A stretch of 64,000 nt of DNA, from contig OZ007571.1 of NCBI GenBank assembly GCA_963931925.1, positions 7,495,420-7,559,419 on the forward strand. The letters run 5' to 3'. Shown here piece after piece: positions 1 through 8,719 of the stretch. A program made the translations under genes and the position numbers. This DNA is from Onchidella celtica. Taxonomy: Eukaryota > Mollusca > Gastropoda > Systellommatophora > Onchidiidae. Position 1 is the stretch's first letter; each line of letters opens with the position of its first letter. The notes under the pieces are model-generated. The model was given only the letters and a program-made list of their open reading frames with translations, searched no databases and was not told the origin of the DNA.

Positions 1-88
1 GAAGTATCAGGTCTTATCCGTAGATATGGGTTTCTTGGTTGAGTCATGCTTATTTAGTAGTAAGAATTCCCTCACCATTGCTAAAGGT

Positions 89-137
89 TCTCAGTAGTAT
101 AGTGATTAGCATCTTTGTGGTTCGATTCTCAGCAGGG
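89..137 (+). repeat. tRNA-Asp-like SINE head, fragment 1
   Basis: The stretch reads like the 5' part of a tRNA-Asp gene: an A-box-like block GTAGTATAGTGATTAGCATC at 94-113 is followed almost at once by a B box, GGTTCGATTCT, at 119-129. The anticodon arm expected between them is absent, so this is not a functional tRNA. It is best read as the head of a tRNA-derived SINE, or a tRNA pseudogene, with an internal deletion or interruption. A second fragment carrying the missing anticodon arm lies at 246-294. Confidence 0.5.
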
Positions 138-245
138 CACTTTTTTATCCCTTTTCTTATACAAGTCTTTTTTATTAGGGATCAATTTGTTTTTTGTTTT
201 TTTTTAATCCAAGAACAATAATGGAATAAATCCAGTTTTTTGTAT

Positions 246-294
246 TTGTATCTTCACCTGTCAATCGGGCGACCGTGGTTCGATTCTCAGCAGG
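246..294 (+). repeat. tRNA-Asp-like SINE head, fragment 2
   Basis: This block matches the 3' two thirds of tRNA-Asp: an anticodon loop CTGTCAA at 259-265 (anticodon GTC), a variable region, and the B box GGTTCGATTCT at 277-287, ending in the same AGCAGG as fragment 1. The 5' third with the A box is missing. Together the two fragments account for one tRNA-Asp-derived sequence, but the B-box part is present twice. A ~110-bp T-rich spacer separates them. Confidence 0.5.
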
Positions 295-300
295 CTAGAT

Positions 301-530
301 CTAGGTTTTGGGAGGACTTCCGAATGCGTTCCATAGCTCGACAAGTGCATAGGCATTGTCAGATTGATATGTAACGATGTTAGGGTCTAGTCAGTTTGTA
401 TCATGGAGGCCGTAGGCCGATGTTCGTCTGGGCAGTAGTCAGATTGACAGATCAGGGAAAGCAGCCGGGGTATCTATGAATTGTTTTCACTCGGGCTATG
501 GAATGCATTCGGAAGTCCTTCCTAGGTTTT
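301..530. mobile_element. Fold-back MITE with 9-bp direct repeats
   Basis: About 211 bp are bounded by imperfect terminal inverted repeats of about 30 bp. The left arm (about 311-340) contains GGACTTCCGAATGCGTTCC, and the right arm (492-521) is its reverse complement with a few mismatches. The identical 9-mer CTAGGTTTT flanks both sides (301-309 and 522-530), as a target-site duplication would. A duplication of 8 or 9 bp fits hAT- or Mutator-type elements, but no transposase sequence is present and the family is not assigned. Confidence 0.65.
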
Positions 531-1079
531 TTTATAGAGAGAAGTCTTTTTATCAGCAATCTGTTTAGTAGCCAGGCGAGGGGCTAGACTCTAGATATTA
601 GATCATCTATCTAGATTCTAGATCTATGGTCAATGCACTAGGTGTGGTCACGAGGCAGGAAATGGTAAATGCCCAGAAGTAAACAAAGTCCAGCAAGCTT
701 CTGACTGGCTCAATTTATCCACTGAACTTTGGGCTTGTCAGTGAACACTTAAAATTCTCTCTCAGTTAATTTGTGCTGGTCAGAACACTTTTCATGTGTA
801 AGCATCAACTGCATGTCTGTGCTGTCACCTGCTGGTGGTGCAGTCACAAGTTGCTGGTCGTGCAGTCACCTGCATGTAAGTGCCATCAGTGCATGCTCTC
901 TGTGCGATCAATATCAAAATAGATCTGATAATCAACCTTCCCATCCTCTTCTTTTCCAATTCCCTGACTTCCCACTCTTTCTTGTCCTCATGCTGAATTT
1001 ACTAGACTTATTCTTTGATCAAGTTGCAAAATGCCTTATATAGATCTAGCCTATAATGTATTTGGATTTTACTACAATA
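531..1079. other. Unassigned DNA with the 3' trailer of the minus-strand LINE
   Basis: No gene is visible. The bases next to 1080 should be the 3' untranslated tail of the minus-strand LINE, but I could not find a clear microsatellite tail or target duplication that would fix its end. Part of the stretch (about 580-640) is rich in AGATCT/TCTAGA hexamers. The plus-strand frame at 771-1043 has no recognisable domain and is not called. Confidence 0.5.
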
Positions 1080-4000
1080 TTATTCTTTGTTTCTCATTAA
1101 ATACCTATGGATTAATGGGTCTGGATAGCTAATGCTAGTAAGTGACCCATCTCGATGTTTCCAATATCTGTCAAGCCTGTTTTTAAATGAGTTGATACTA
1201 TCGGCTTGGACGATGTATTCTGGGATTGAATTCCAAGTGCTTATCACTCTTTGGCTGAAAAAGTATTGCCTTGGGAGGCGAGCACACCTTCTTTTAGCCA
1301 GTTTTAGGTTGTGACCTCTAAGGTGTGGGCTTGTGGACTTGATAAAGAACTGCTGCCAGTCGACATTTTCAAAACCTTTTAATAATTTGAAGGTTTCAAT
1401 GAGGTCGCCTCGGAGTCTGCGCTGTTCAAGCGGTTGTATGTCTAGAATGCTGAGGCGCTCTAAGTATGGCAGGTTTCGTATCTCCTTGATAAGCTTCGTA
1501 GCTCTGCGTTGCACCCCTTCAATTTGTTCGATGTCCTTTCTCAAGTACGGATTCCAAGCTTGTGCACAATATTCAAGGTGTGGCCTCACAAAAGTTTTGT
1601 ACATAATCTTGAAAGTTGTCTTGTCGAGGAAGTTAAAAGACCTTCTCATAGCCCTCAATATGGAATTTACTTTTTTCACAGTTTCAGTACAATGTTGTGA
1701 CGGCTTGAGACTATCTGAAATTTGGACACCCAGATCCTTTTCTTCTTCGATGATTTCCAAATCTCTACGATCACAACCATCTTGTAATGAGTATGTGTAC
1801 GGGATCTTTTTTACTTTGTTGCTTGCAATCTGCATACATTTGCATTTGCCAGTGTGAAGTTTCAGCAGCCATTTCTCTGACCATTTATTTATAGTGTCCA
1901 AGCTGTTTTGCAAATTGTCACAATCTTGCCTGTCTCTAACCACCTCCCAGATTTTAGTATCGTCTGCAAAGATCTTTACACTACTACTCAGGTTGTCTGG
2001 GATGTCGTTTACGTACAAGAGGAAAAGAAGTGGCCCCAACACTGATCCTTGTGGCACCCCGCTAGTGACTGGAGACCACTCAGAGTAACATCCCCTCACA
2101 CATACTCTCATCTTCCTGCCCGTTAGAAAGGCCTGTATCCAGTTGCAAATTTTAATGTTTAGGCCATAGCTGTGCAGCTTAGAGAGGAGGCGATTGAAGG
2201 GGACAGTATCGAAAGCTTTTTGGAAGTCAAGGAAGATGCAATCTACTTGATCTCCATTGTCCAGAGCTTCTGTCCACGATTCCAGAGTTTCCAGCAGGTT
2301 TGTGAGGCAGCTCCTTCCCTTTTGAAAACCATGTTGGTGTCTTGATAGTAATTTGTTTCTATTCAGGTGTTTGGTGATGTGATCTCTGATAATAGTTTCC
2401 AACAGCTTACAAACAATACTTGTCAGTGCCACTGGTCTGTAGTTGCCAGGCTGTGAGCGATTTCCTTTCTTGAAAATTGGGCATATGTGGGCTTGTTTCC
2501 ATTCTTTTGGTAACTCTCCTATATCTAGAGATTGTTTGAAGATCATAGATAAGGGCCTGGCAAGAGATAAGCATTCACTCAGTAGTTTTGGGTGGATCCT
2601 GTCAGGACCTGGACTCTTGTCGGGCTTCAATTTACTCATACATTTCACCACTTCGTCTTCCGAGAAGTGAAGGTCTTTCATGAAAGCTTCCTCTTCAAGT
2701 CTGGCTTGTATGGTTGGGACTTCATCGTTGGGTTCTTGAACATACACCGATTGGAAAAAGGAGTTGAGAGTGTCAGCAGCTTCTTTGTCTGATTTAGTGG
2801 AAGACCCATCTGACTTTGTAAGTTCCGGAATACCAACTTTGGTTCCCTGTTGATTGCGTACATAACTATAGAAGTTCTTGGGATTTTCTTTAAAGGTCAT
2901 CACTAAATTCCTCTCATAATCTGTTTTAGCAGCTCTACACACTGATGTGGCTTCATTTCTGGCTTTTCTGTAGTCGACAAGATCTCTAGGTCGTCCTAGT
3001 TTTTTGTACTTTTCAAACTGTGCATGTTTCTTTTTTATCACCTTAAAAGTCTTTTTTGTTATCCACTGAGGGCGACCTTTTCTTGGAGGTCTGCGGAGTG
3101 CGGCAAATTTTTGAGTCAGTGATTCTACAGTTTGTATAAAGGAAGTCCAGTTTTCGTTAATGTTATCACTGCTGAGCTCATGGTCCCAGTCTATTTCCTT
3201 CACAGCATCATTGAAGCTTGTGTAATCCCCTTTCCAGTAGTTGAGATTATCTCTGTGTGCTGTTTGCGCTTGGGGTGCCGCCTCTATTTCCATTTCCCAG
3301 ATTAAGCTAAGATGATCACTAGATCCTAAGGGCGTTGATGGCTTTATGTTTACTATGCTGTGCTCATCTTGGGTGAAGATAAGGTCATTAACTGAGCTCG
3401 AGTTTACCATTGTAGGGAAGGTGACATGTTGGGTGAGGTCCAAATCCATGACTTTTTCAAGAAATTCTGTTGGAAAACCACCCGGTGCATGGTAGTTACT
3501 GAAATCTGTTTGCGGGAAGTTATAATCTCCAATAAGCAGGGTCTCAAGAGGGTTCAATCTGTCAATGTTATGTAACACTTTCAGTATATCTCTATTTTCG
3601 TCATCAGGGGCTCTATAACATATTCCAATGATAACTAGATTACCCTGGGCATTTTTGATTTTACAGAATACTGCCTCAGTGTCTAGGCCATCAGTAATGT
3701 CTAATGCTGGCATGGGCTTTAATTTATTCTTAACAAACAGTAACACACCACCTCCTCTTCTTCTCTTCCTATCATACCTGAACATGCTGTAACCTTCCGT
3801 TTCAAGACATCCATCAAGGAGACTGTCGTTACACCAAGTTTCTGTCACCCCAATGATATCCGGATCCTCCAAAAGAATAAGGGCTTTGAATTCTTCCAAT
3901 TTGTTAACTAAACTTCTGGCATTAGTATAATAACATTTAATAAAAACTCTGCTATTTGTATGAACATATTTACAACTAAAATCATTTTGTGCTTTTCTAT

Positions 4001-4370
4001 CTAAGCCTGGGGAGGCACAAGCCCTTCCGAGTCCTCGTTTCTCTGTGGGGGCGGCCGCTTCTTTTGTATCCTTCCCCTTCTTATTTCTAGGTCTATTTCG
4101 CCGCTTTCTGTTCTCCTCTTCAATTTCTCGTATAGGTTTCTTCTCTCTGCCCTCTCCTTTGGGGTTCTGTCGGGTTTTACTTGGTAATTCCTTAATTCTC
4201 CTCTCATGTTTTCTTGCAATATTTTTGACTCTCTCAGTAGGAGATTCTGTTGGGCTTTGTCCGGGAGTACAACTTTCAAGGGACGTGGTCCGTTTTTTGA
4301 ATTTGCCTCTCTGTTCCCTAATCTGTGGCAGCTCTGTATTCCTATATCTTTGCAGCCAATCTCCACACAC
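1080..4370 (-). CDS. LINE ORF2: endonuclease and reverse transcriptase
   Basis: This 1096-codon open frame encodes the enzymes for target-primed reverse transcription. After a basic, charged N-terminal stretch comes an APE-like endonuclease, roughly residues 140-370, with TETW (metal-binding Glu), GDYNFP and SSDHLSL motifs. The RT domain follows, roughly residues 590-890, with PGPDRIHPKLL, NYRPVALTS, FLDFQKAFDTV, GVPQGSVLGPLLF and the catalytic FADD. A C-terminal region with RPHLEYCAQAWNPY is usual for CR1-like elements. No internal stop or frameshift is visible. The true start is uncertain: the first ~130 residues overlap the ORF1 remnant in another frame, and in the sister element ORF2 begins inside the end of ORF1. 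Expression is not shown by the sequence. Confidence 0.9.
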   Translation of the reverse strand: MCGDWLQRYRNTELPQIREQRGKFKKRTTSLESCTPGQSPTESPTERVKNIARKHERRIKELPSKTRQNPKGEGREKKPIREIEEENRKRRNRPRNKKGKDTKEAAAPTEKRGLGRACASPGLDRKAQNDFSCKYVHTNSRVFIKCYYTNARSLVNKLEEFKALILLEDPDIIGVTETWCNDSLLDGCLETEGYSMFRYDRKRRRGGGVLLFVKNKLKPMPALDITDGLDTEAVFCKIKNAQGNLVIIGICYRAPDDENRDILKVLHNIDRLNPLETLLIGDYNFPQTDFSNYHAPGGFPTEFLEKVMDLDLTQHVTFPTMVNSSSVNDLIFTQDEHSIVNIKPSTPLGSSDHLSLIWEMEIEAAPQAQTAHRDNLNYWKGDYTSFNDAVKEIDWDHELSSDNINENWTSFIQTVESLTQKFAALRRPPRKGRPQWITKKTFKVIKKKHAQFEKYKKLGRPRDLVDYRKARNEATSVCRAAKTDYERNLVMTFKENPKNFYSYVRNQQGTKVGIPELTKSDGSSTKSDKEAADTLNSFFQSVYVQEPNDEVPTIQARLEEEAFMKDLHFSEDEVVKCMSKLKPDKSPGPDRIHPKLLSECLSLARPLSMIFKQSLDIGELPKEWKQAHICPIFKKGNRSQPGNYRPVALTSIVCKLLETIIRDHITKHLNRNKLLSRHQHGFQKGRSCLTNLLETLESWTEALDNGDQVDCIFLDFQKAFDTVPFNRLLSKLHSYGLNIKICNWIQAFLTGRKMRVCVRGCYSEWSPVTSGVPQGSVLGPLLFLLYVNDIPDNLSSSVKIFADDTKIWEVVRDRQDCDNLQNSLDTINKWSEKWLLKLHTGKCKCMQIASNKVKKIPYTYSLQDGCDRRDLEIIEEEKDLGVQISDSLKPSQHCTETVKKVNSILRAMRRSFNFLDKTTFKIMYKTFVRPHLEYCAQAWNPYLRKDIEQIEGVQRRATKLIKEIRNLPYLERLSILDIQPLEQRRLRGDLIETFKLLKGFENVDWQQFFIKSTSPHLRGHNLKLAKRRCARLPRQYFFSQRVISTWNSIPEYIVQADSINSFKNRLDRYWKHRDGSLTSISYPDPLIHRYLMRNKE

Positions 4371-4414
4371 ATCGCTGCAACCTTGTCTCTAACCACCTCC
4401 CAGATTTTAGTATC
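4001..4414 (-). pseudogene. LINE ORF1 C-terminal remnant with chimeric start
   Basis: This frame carries the C-terminal part of the LINE ORF1 nucleic-acid-binding protein: CHRLG, RPLKV and DRTPKERAE correspond to VRLGK, RPLKV and DRTPLERAE in ORF1 of the neighbouring plus-strand LINE. The PHD finger and coiled coil expected upstream are missing. The first residues instead read DTKIWEVVRD, which is the RT active-site motif copied from the same element, and they are in frame with the ORF1 remnant. The open frame begins a little upstream without a convincing ATG, so this is a truncated, probably non-functional coding region. Confidence 0.6.
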
Positions 4415-4967
4415 AGGTTGTTTTAAATTCAGTTGTTTACTATTAGCTGGTGTGCAGTGGCTCTTTTTTCTAAACTCTTTTTATCATGTTTTTTTATTCA
4501 AGATGGCGGCTTGACAAATTTTACTGAAATCTCATTGTTTTTGGATCTTGTTAAAATAAATTTTAGTGCTTGAAAAAACGATCTAGAAAGAAAAAAACTA
4601 CACTGAATTTATAGTTGCAGTCAAAATTCAATTTAATATAGATCTAGATAGTTGAAATCGATCTAGTAGTTGAAGAGGAATTGGACTTTGTTAGGAACAA
4701 AATCAAAAAGTCTTGATCCAGATTCTAGATCTAGAAGTTTTTAAATATTATTAAACTATCATCAGATCTAGAGCCTATTATAAATTACAATACTGACAAT
4801 TATCTAGACATTATTTACATTCTTTGAGGTGTTCAAAGGAGTTGTTTTTCTTCAGTGAAAGTGATGTAGAATCTAAGTCTGGGCCTAGAAAAATAACAAA
4901 CACAGTGCAACATAGGTTAGCTCAGGCAATAGATCTTGATAAATTTTAGAATTTTAGTTTTGAGAAC
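4415..4967. other. Spacer between two LINEs, possible 5' UTR
   Basis: No gene is visible. The right half probably includes the 5' untranslated region of the plus-strand LINE whose ORF1 starts at 4968, but its 5' boundary cannot be fixed. Several AGATCT/TCTAGA hexamers occur between 4640 and 4810. Confidence 0.4.
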
Positions 4968-5807
4968 ATGGCAAGTAATGGAAGGCGAGGGTCTGCTCCA
5001 ACTATAGTCGAGTTTCCCTGTGGGGAATGCAAAAAAGAAGTGAAGAAATCACATAAAGGGTTACAATGTAATCTATGCGACCGATGGTATCACGCCTCAT
5101 GCCAGGACGTCAGTGATCAACTGTATGAGGGACTAAGCAAGGATAGTGGCAAGAACAGGCCCCAAGCCCACTGGTACTGTGAGCCCACATGCAATACATT
5201 AGCCAATAACGTTGTCAAGAGCCTATCAAAGCTAGAAATGAAGGTGGAAAGACTTACAGCCACCGTTGATGAAGTAGACAATAAAGTAAAGAAGGTCGAG
5301 GAAGACCAAGCTATCCTAAAGGAAAAACAAGGAGCAACAGAAAAAGAAGTAGAAAAAATGGGTGCCTGCTTAACAGTGATCTCCAAGAAACTTGGAAATC
5401 AGGATGACAGAAATATAAACCAAAGCGTAAGGGAAGTGAAAGAGAGAGAAGAAAGAAGGCAAAACTTAATTTTTTTCAACTTGATTGAAATTGAGAGTGA
5501 AGAAACTGAAAAAAGGATACAACACGACTGGCAAGAAGTTATCGCCACTCTCAAGAAGATAGGAACTGAGAATTGCCTTTTTGACACCCCAGTTAGACTT
5601 GGGAAAAAATCGGACAAACCAAGACCTTTAAAAGTAAAGTTCAAATCATCAGATTCAACAGATATAATCCTGAAATCAGCTAAAAAGCTAAAAGGAACAG
5701 AGATCTATATAAGCCGGGATAGGACCCCTTTAGAGCGGGCAGAGTGGAAAAGACTACTGGAGATAAGAGACCAAAGACGCAAGGACTCAGAGGAGAAGGG
5801 AGAGTAA
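4968..5807 (+). CDS. LINE ORF1 with PHD zinc finger and coiled coil
   Basis: This 279-aa ORF1 protein should bind the element's RNA in a ribonucleoprotein particle. Residues 18-75 form a C4HC3 PHD-type zinc finger: C18, C21, C34, C37, H42, C45, C71 and C75, with W69 two residues before C71. Residues about 80-150 are a Lys/Glu-rich coiled coil, a likely oligomerisation region. The C-terminal third carries VRLGK, RPLKV and DRTPLERAEW, resembling the nucleic-acid-binding end of LINE ORF1 proteins. PHD fingers are known from ORF1 of CR1-like elements, which supports the classification. The ATG at 4968 lies upstream of the finger and the frame is open throughout. ORF2 starts 64 bp before its stop, in another frame. 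Confidence 0.88.
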   Translation: MASNGRRGSAPTIVEFPCGECKKEVKKSHKGLQCNLCDRWYHASCQDVSDQLYEGLSKDSGKNRPQAHWYCEPTCNTLANNVVKSLSKLEMKVERLTATVDEVDNKVKKVEEDQAILKEKQGATEKEVEKMGACLTVISKKLGNQDDRNINQSVREVKEREERRQNLIFFNLIEIESEETEKRIQHDWQEVIATLKKIGTENCLFDTPVRLGKKSDKPRPLKVKFKSSDSTDIILKSAKKLKGTEIYISRDRTPLERAEWKRLLEIRDQRRKDSEEKGE

Positions 5808-7508
5808 GCAAACTGGATCATAAGGAAGGGAGAGGTGGTGAATGCAGCCAGAGCACCTCGGCAGACCCATGGGGCAGTCGAGGGCGACAAGTAAATGATG
5901 AATATTGCAAGAAACCTGTAAATAGTGTACAAAGCAACTCCTTTTTTCAATACTTACATTGTGTCTATACTAATGTTGATTGCTACTTAAACAAACGGTC
6001 AGAGTTTCAGGCTATTGTTGCTAAGGAGCAGCCTGACATCATTTGTTTAACAGAAGTTTTACCCAAAAGTTTTAGGTTTGCTTTACAAAAAGTTGAGTTA
6101 AAAATGGATGGATATGACTGTTTTTGTAAAACAGACAGAGAGAATGCAGGAAGAGGAGTGGTTATTTTTGTGAAGAATTGGCTGAAGGCTCAAGAAGTAT
6201 GTTTTAGAGAGCAAGACAGTGTGAAAGATACAGTATGGGCTGAGTTACATTTGACATATGGAAATAGACTACTAATTGGATGTATCTACAGATCTCCTAA
6301 TAACACAGCGGAAGCAAATGAGGAGCTGTATAAATTAATCAAAGTTGCCGTCAAGGGAAAATCAAATGTATTACTCACAGGGGACTTTAATCATCCAGAA
6401 ATAGACTGGGAAAGTGAAACATCACCACCAAATGAAAACCACAAGGCATCAGTGTTTCTTGAGTCAGTGGTCAGGGACAATTTCCTGTGTCAGCATGTCA
6501 CAAAGCCGACTCATTACAGAGCAGAACAATCTCCAACCCTTATTGACCTGATTTTGACGAATGAAGAGGGCATGGTGAAGAATGTTATCCATAGTGCACC
6601 AGTTGGGAAGAGTCACCACCAAGTCCTTAGCTTCAAGTTACAAGTTTACACGGAGGACAGGGAGCAAGAGCAAGAAGCAAGTTTCAGTTATTCAAAGGGA
6701 GACTATGTAAAACTCAGAGAACGATTTAGGGCTCAAAATCTAAGTGAAAGAATGCAAAACATGAACCTAACAGATGGCTGGAACCTGTTACTAGATACCT
6801 ACCATCAGGCAGTGGAAGACTGCATTCCCAAAAATACATGGAAATCCAGAGGAAAAAAGAAAAAGAGGAGGCCCCCAGTGTGGATGAATGATAACGCACT
6901 TCACAAAGTCAAGGAAAAAAAGAAAGCATTTACTAGTTATATGAAGACAAGAGATAAAAATGACTACCTAGCATATACCAAAGCCAGAAATCAAGCAAGT
7001 ACAGCATGTAGAGATGCAGTTAAAACCTATGAAAGAAATGTAGCTAAAGAGGCCCAGCATAATCCAAAAGCATTCTATGCCTACGCCAATAGTAAAATAA
7101 AAACAAAGGATGGAGTTGCTGACTTGGTGGATGAAGAAGGGTCTACAGCCACTGAAAATGATGACAAAGCAAACATTTTGAACAAATTCTTTTGTGGTGT
7201 GTTTACACAAGAAAAGCTTCAAATTATACCCAATTGTGAGAATAAGGAAATGAATTCAGAACTTAGAGACATTGTTTTCAAAAAGGAGATAATACAGGGA
7301 AAACTAAAACAGCTGAATCCGTCAAAATCACCTGGACCAGATAGACTGCACTCACGCGTTCTAAAAGAACTTGCGGATGTGATTGATGAACCAATCGCAG
7401 AGATTTTTAAGAAGTCTCTTGAAGAAGGAAAGGTTCCAGATGTATGGAAAGATGCTAATGTCACCCCCCTGTTCAAAAAAGGAGATAAATCAAATCCAGG
7501 CAACTACC

Positions 7509-8719
7509 TGTCACGATTAAGGTTGATGACCTTGTACGCCACGAGTATAGAGGGGGTAAACTTGGTAGGGGAGAAGGGGAGTTTTTTTAAGTTGTTGACT
7601 AGCATGAAAGATTACTATCACGAGGAAGGTCGGTGGCCTTGTGCGCCACGAGTCTAAGGGGGGTGAGCTTAGCAGGGGAAAACACGGTTTTTAACATTGT
7701 TGACGAGCGTGGATAGATACACACGACTCGCTTTAAACTAGTCGCGTGTGCAAAAAGCTCGGGAGTATAAGTAGAGGAGAAGCTCGACACACGTGGTTCC
7801 CAAGTTATTCATTCCTAGAGGAAATCGGAGAGAGAAGTGGTCCGGGCGACAAGTGGAAGGTCGTGCCATGGGGACCAGGGGTGTTATGTATGTGAGGGAT
7901 CTATGAAGGTTCCCCAAGTTATTCATTCCTAAAAGGAAGACGCAGAATTTATCGGTCCGGGCGACAAGTGGAAGGTCGTGCCAGTGGGGACCAGAAGTGT
8001 TAGGTGTGTGAGGGATCCATGATGTTCGCATGTATTTTCCAATAAGAAGAATTTAATCGGTCCGGGCGACAAGTGGAAGGTCGTGCCATGGGGACCAGAA
8101 GTTGAGTTCTGATGATAGGATGGGAACCCATCAGAAGCTCGTGAATCTACGATGGCGGGTGTGAACCGTCGGTGTGCTGTGTGTTTGCAAGTTGAAGAGT
8201 CTTGAGGAAGGGATGTCGAGAACCCCTCAAGGAACAAGTAATCTACGATGGCGGGTGTGAACTGTGTGTTCTTATTTGTGTGAAGCCAGGGGCGTCTGTT
8301 TCCCCTTTTATCGTCGAAATGAAAGATCTAGAAAGGATCGTGTGAACTCTGGAGAAGTGAAACTGCATCAACGAGGAGGGCAGCTGTTGACAGAGACTAT
8401 TAAGTATACGTAGTTAAGTTTATAGACAGAGGGATTAGATCTAGATGTGAAACGGGGAATAGAGAATAGCCATGATCCCCAAGAGTAAATTTGAAATATC
8501 TGTTTTTGTGATTATGTATGTGATTACCATGAGTTGAATGTTTTGACATAAGTTTTGTCATGCATTTATAATTAAATATCGTTTAATTTAAATCTCACTC
8601 CATGTGTCCGTTGATCGCTGGTCTGCTTGCTTGGCTTGTTAGCTGGATTTGAAAGGTAAATAAGTTAGGTACTCATCACACACGTGGTCGTGACCATCTT
8701 CACGCACGTGATCGTGACA
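7509..8719 (+). mobile_element. Solo LTR inserted in LINE ORF2
   Basis: A 1211-bp block begins TGTCACGAT and ends ATCGTGACA, a 9-bp terminal inverted repeat with the TG...CA ends of an LTR. It is flanked by a 4-bp target duplication TACC (7505-7508 and 8720-8723). No gag or pol sequence is inside, so it is a solo LTR left by recombination. Short target duplications of this size fit Ty3/gypsy-type integration. A TATA-like GAGTATAAGTAG at about 7763 could be the LTR promoter if it is read on the plus strand. It differs from the LTR family at 40773, 47384 and 57027, although the tips are similar. Confidence 0.8.
7837..8098 (+). repeat. Threefold cassette inside the solo LTR
   Basis: A motif of about 40 bp, containing GGTCCGGGCGACAAGTGGAA and GGTCGTGCCA, occurs three times, near 7838, 7950 and 8057, with a spacing of about 110 bp. 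Parts of the spacers repeat too (AGTTATTCATTCCTA near 7803 and 7918). Another pair, ATCTACGATGGCGGGTGTGA, occurs near 8145 and 8241. The LTR thus grew by internal duplication. Confidence 0.75.

Larger units (their letters stand above)
1080..4414 (-). mobile_element. CR1-like non-LTR retrotransposon, 5'-truncated
   Basis: A minus-strand LINE consisting of the end of ORF1 and a complete-looking endonuclease/reverse-transcriptase ORF2. The domain layout (APE-type endonuclease followed by RT, no RNase H) and RT motifs such as FADDTK match the CR1/L2-type group. Its 5' end is unusual: a 31-bp stretch at 4384-4414 exactly repeats 1931-1961 of the RT region in the same orientation. The open ORF2 suggests a fairly recent insertion. 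The 3' limit below 1080 is not defined. Confidence 0.85.

Noticed and set aside
89-294. Functional tRNA-Asp gene
   Set aside because: Neither fragment can fold into a full cloverleaf; one lacks the anticodon arm and the other lacks the D arm and the 5' acceptor strand.
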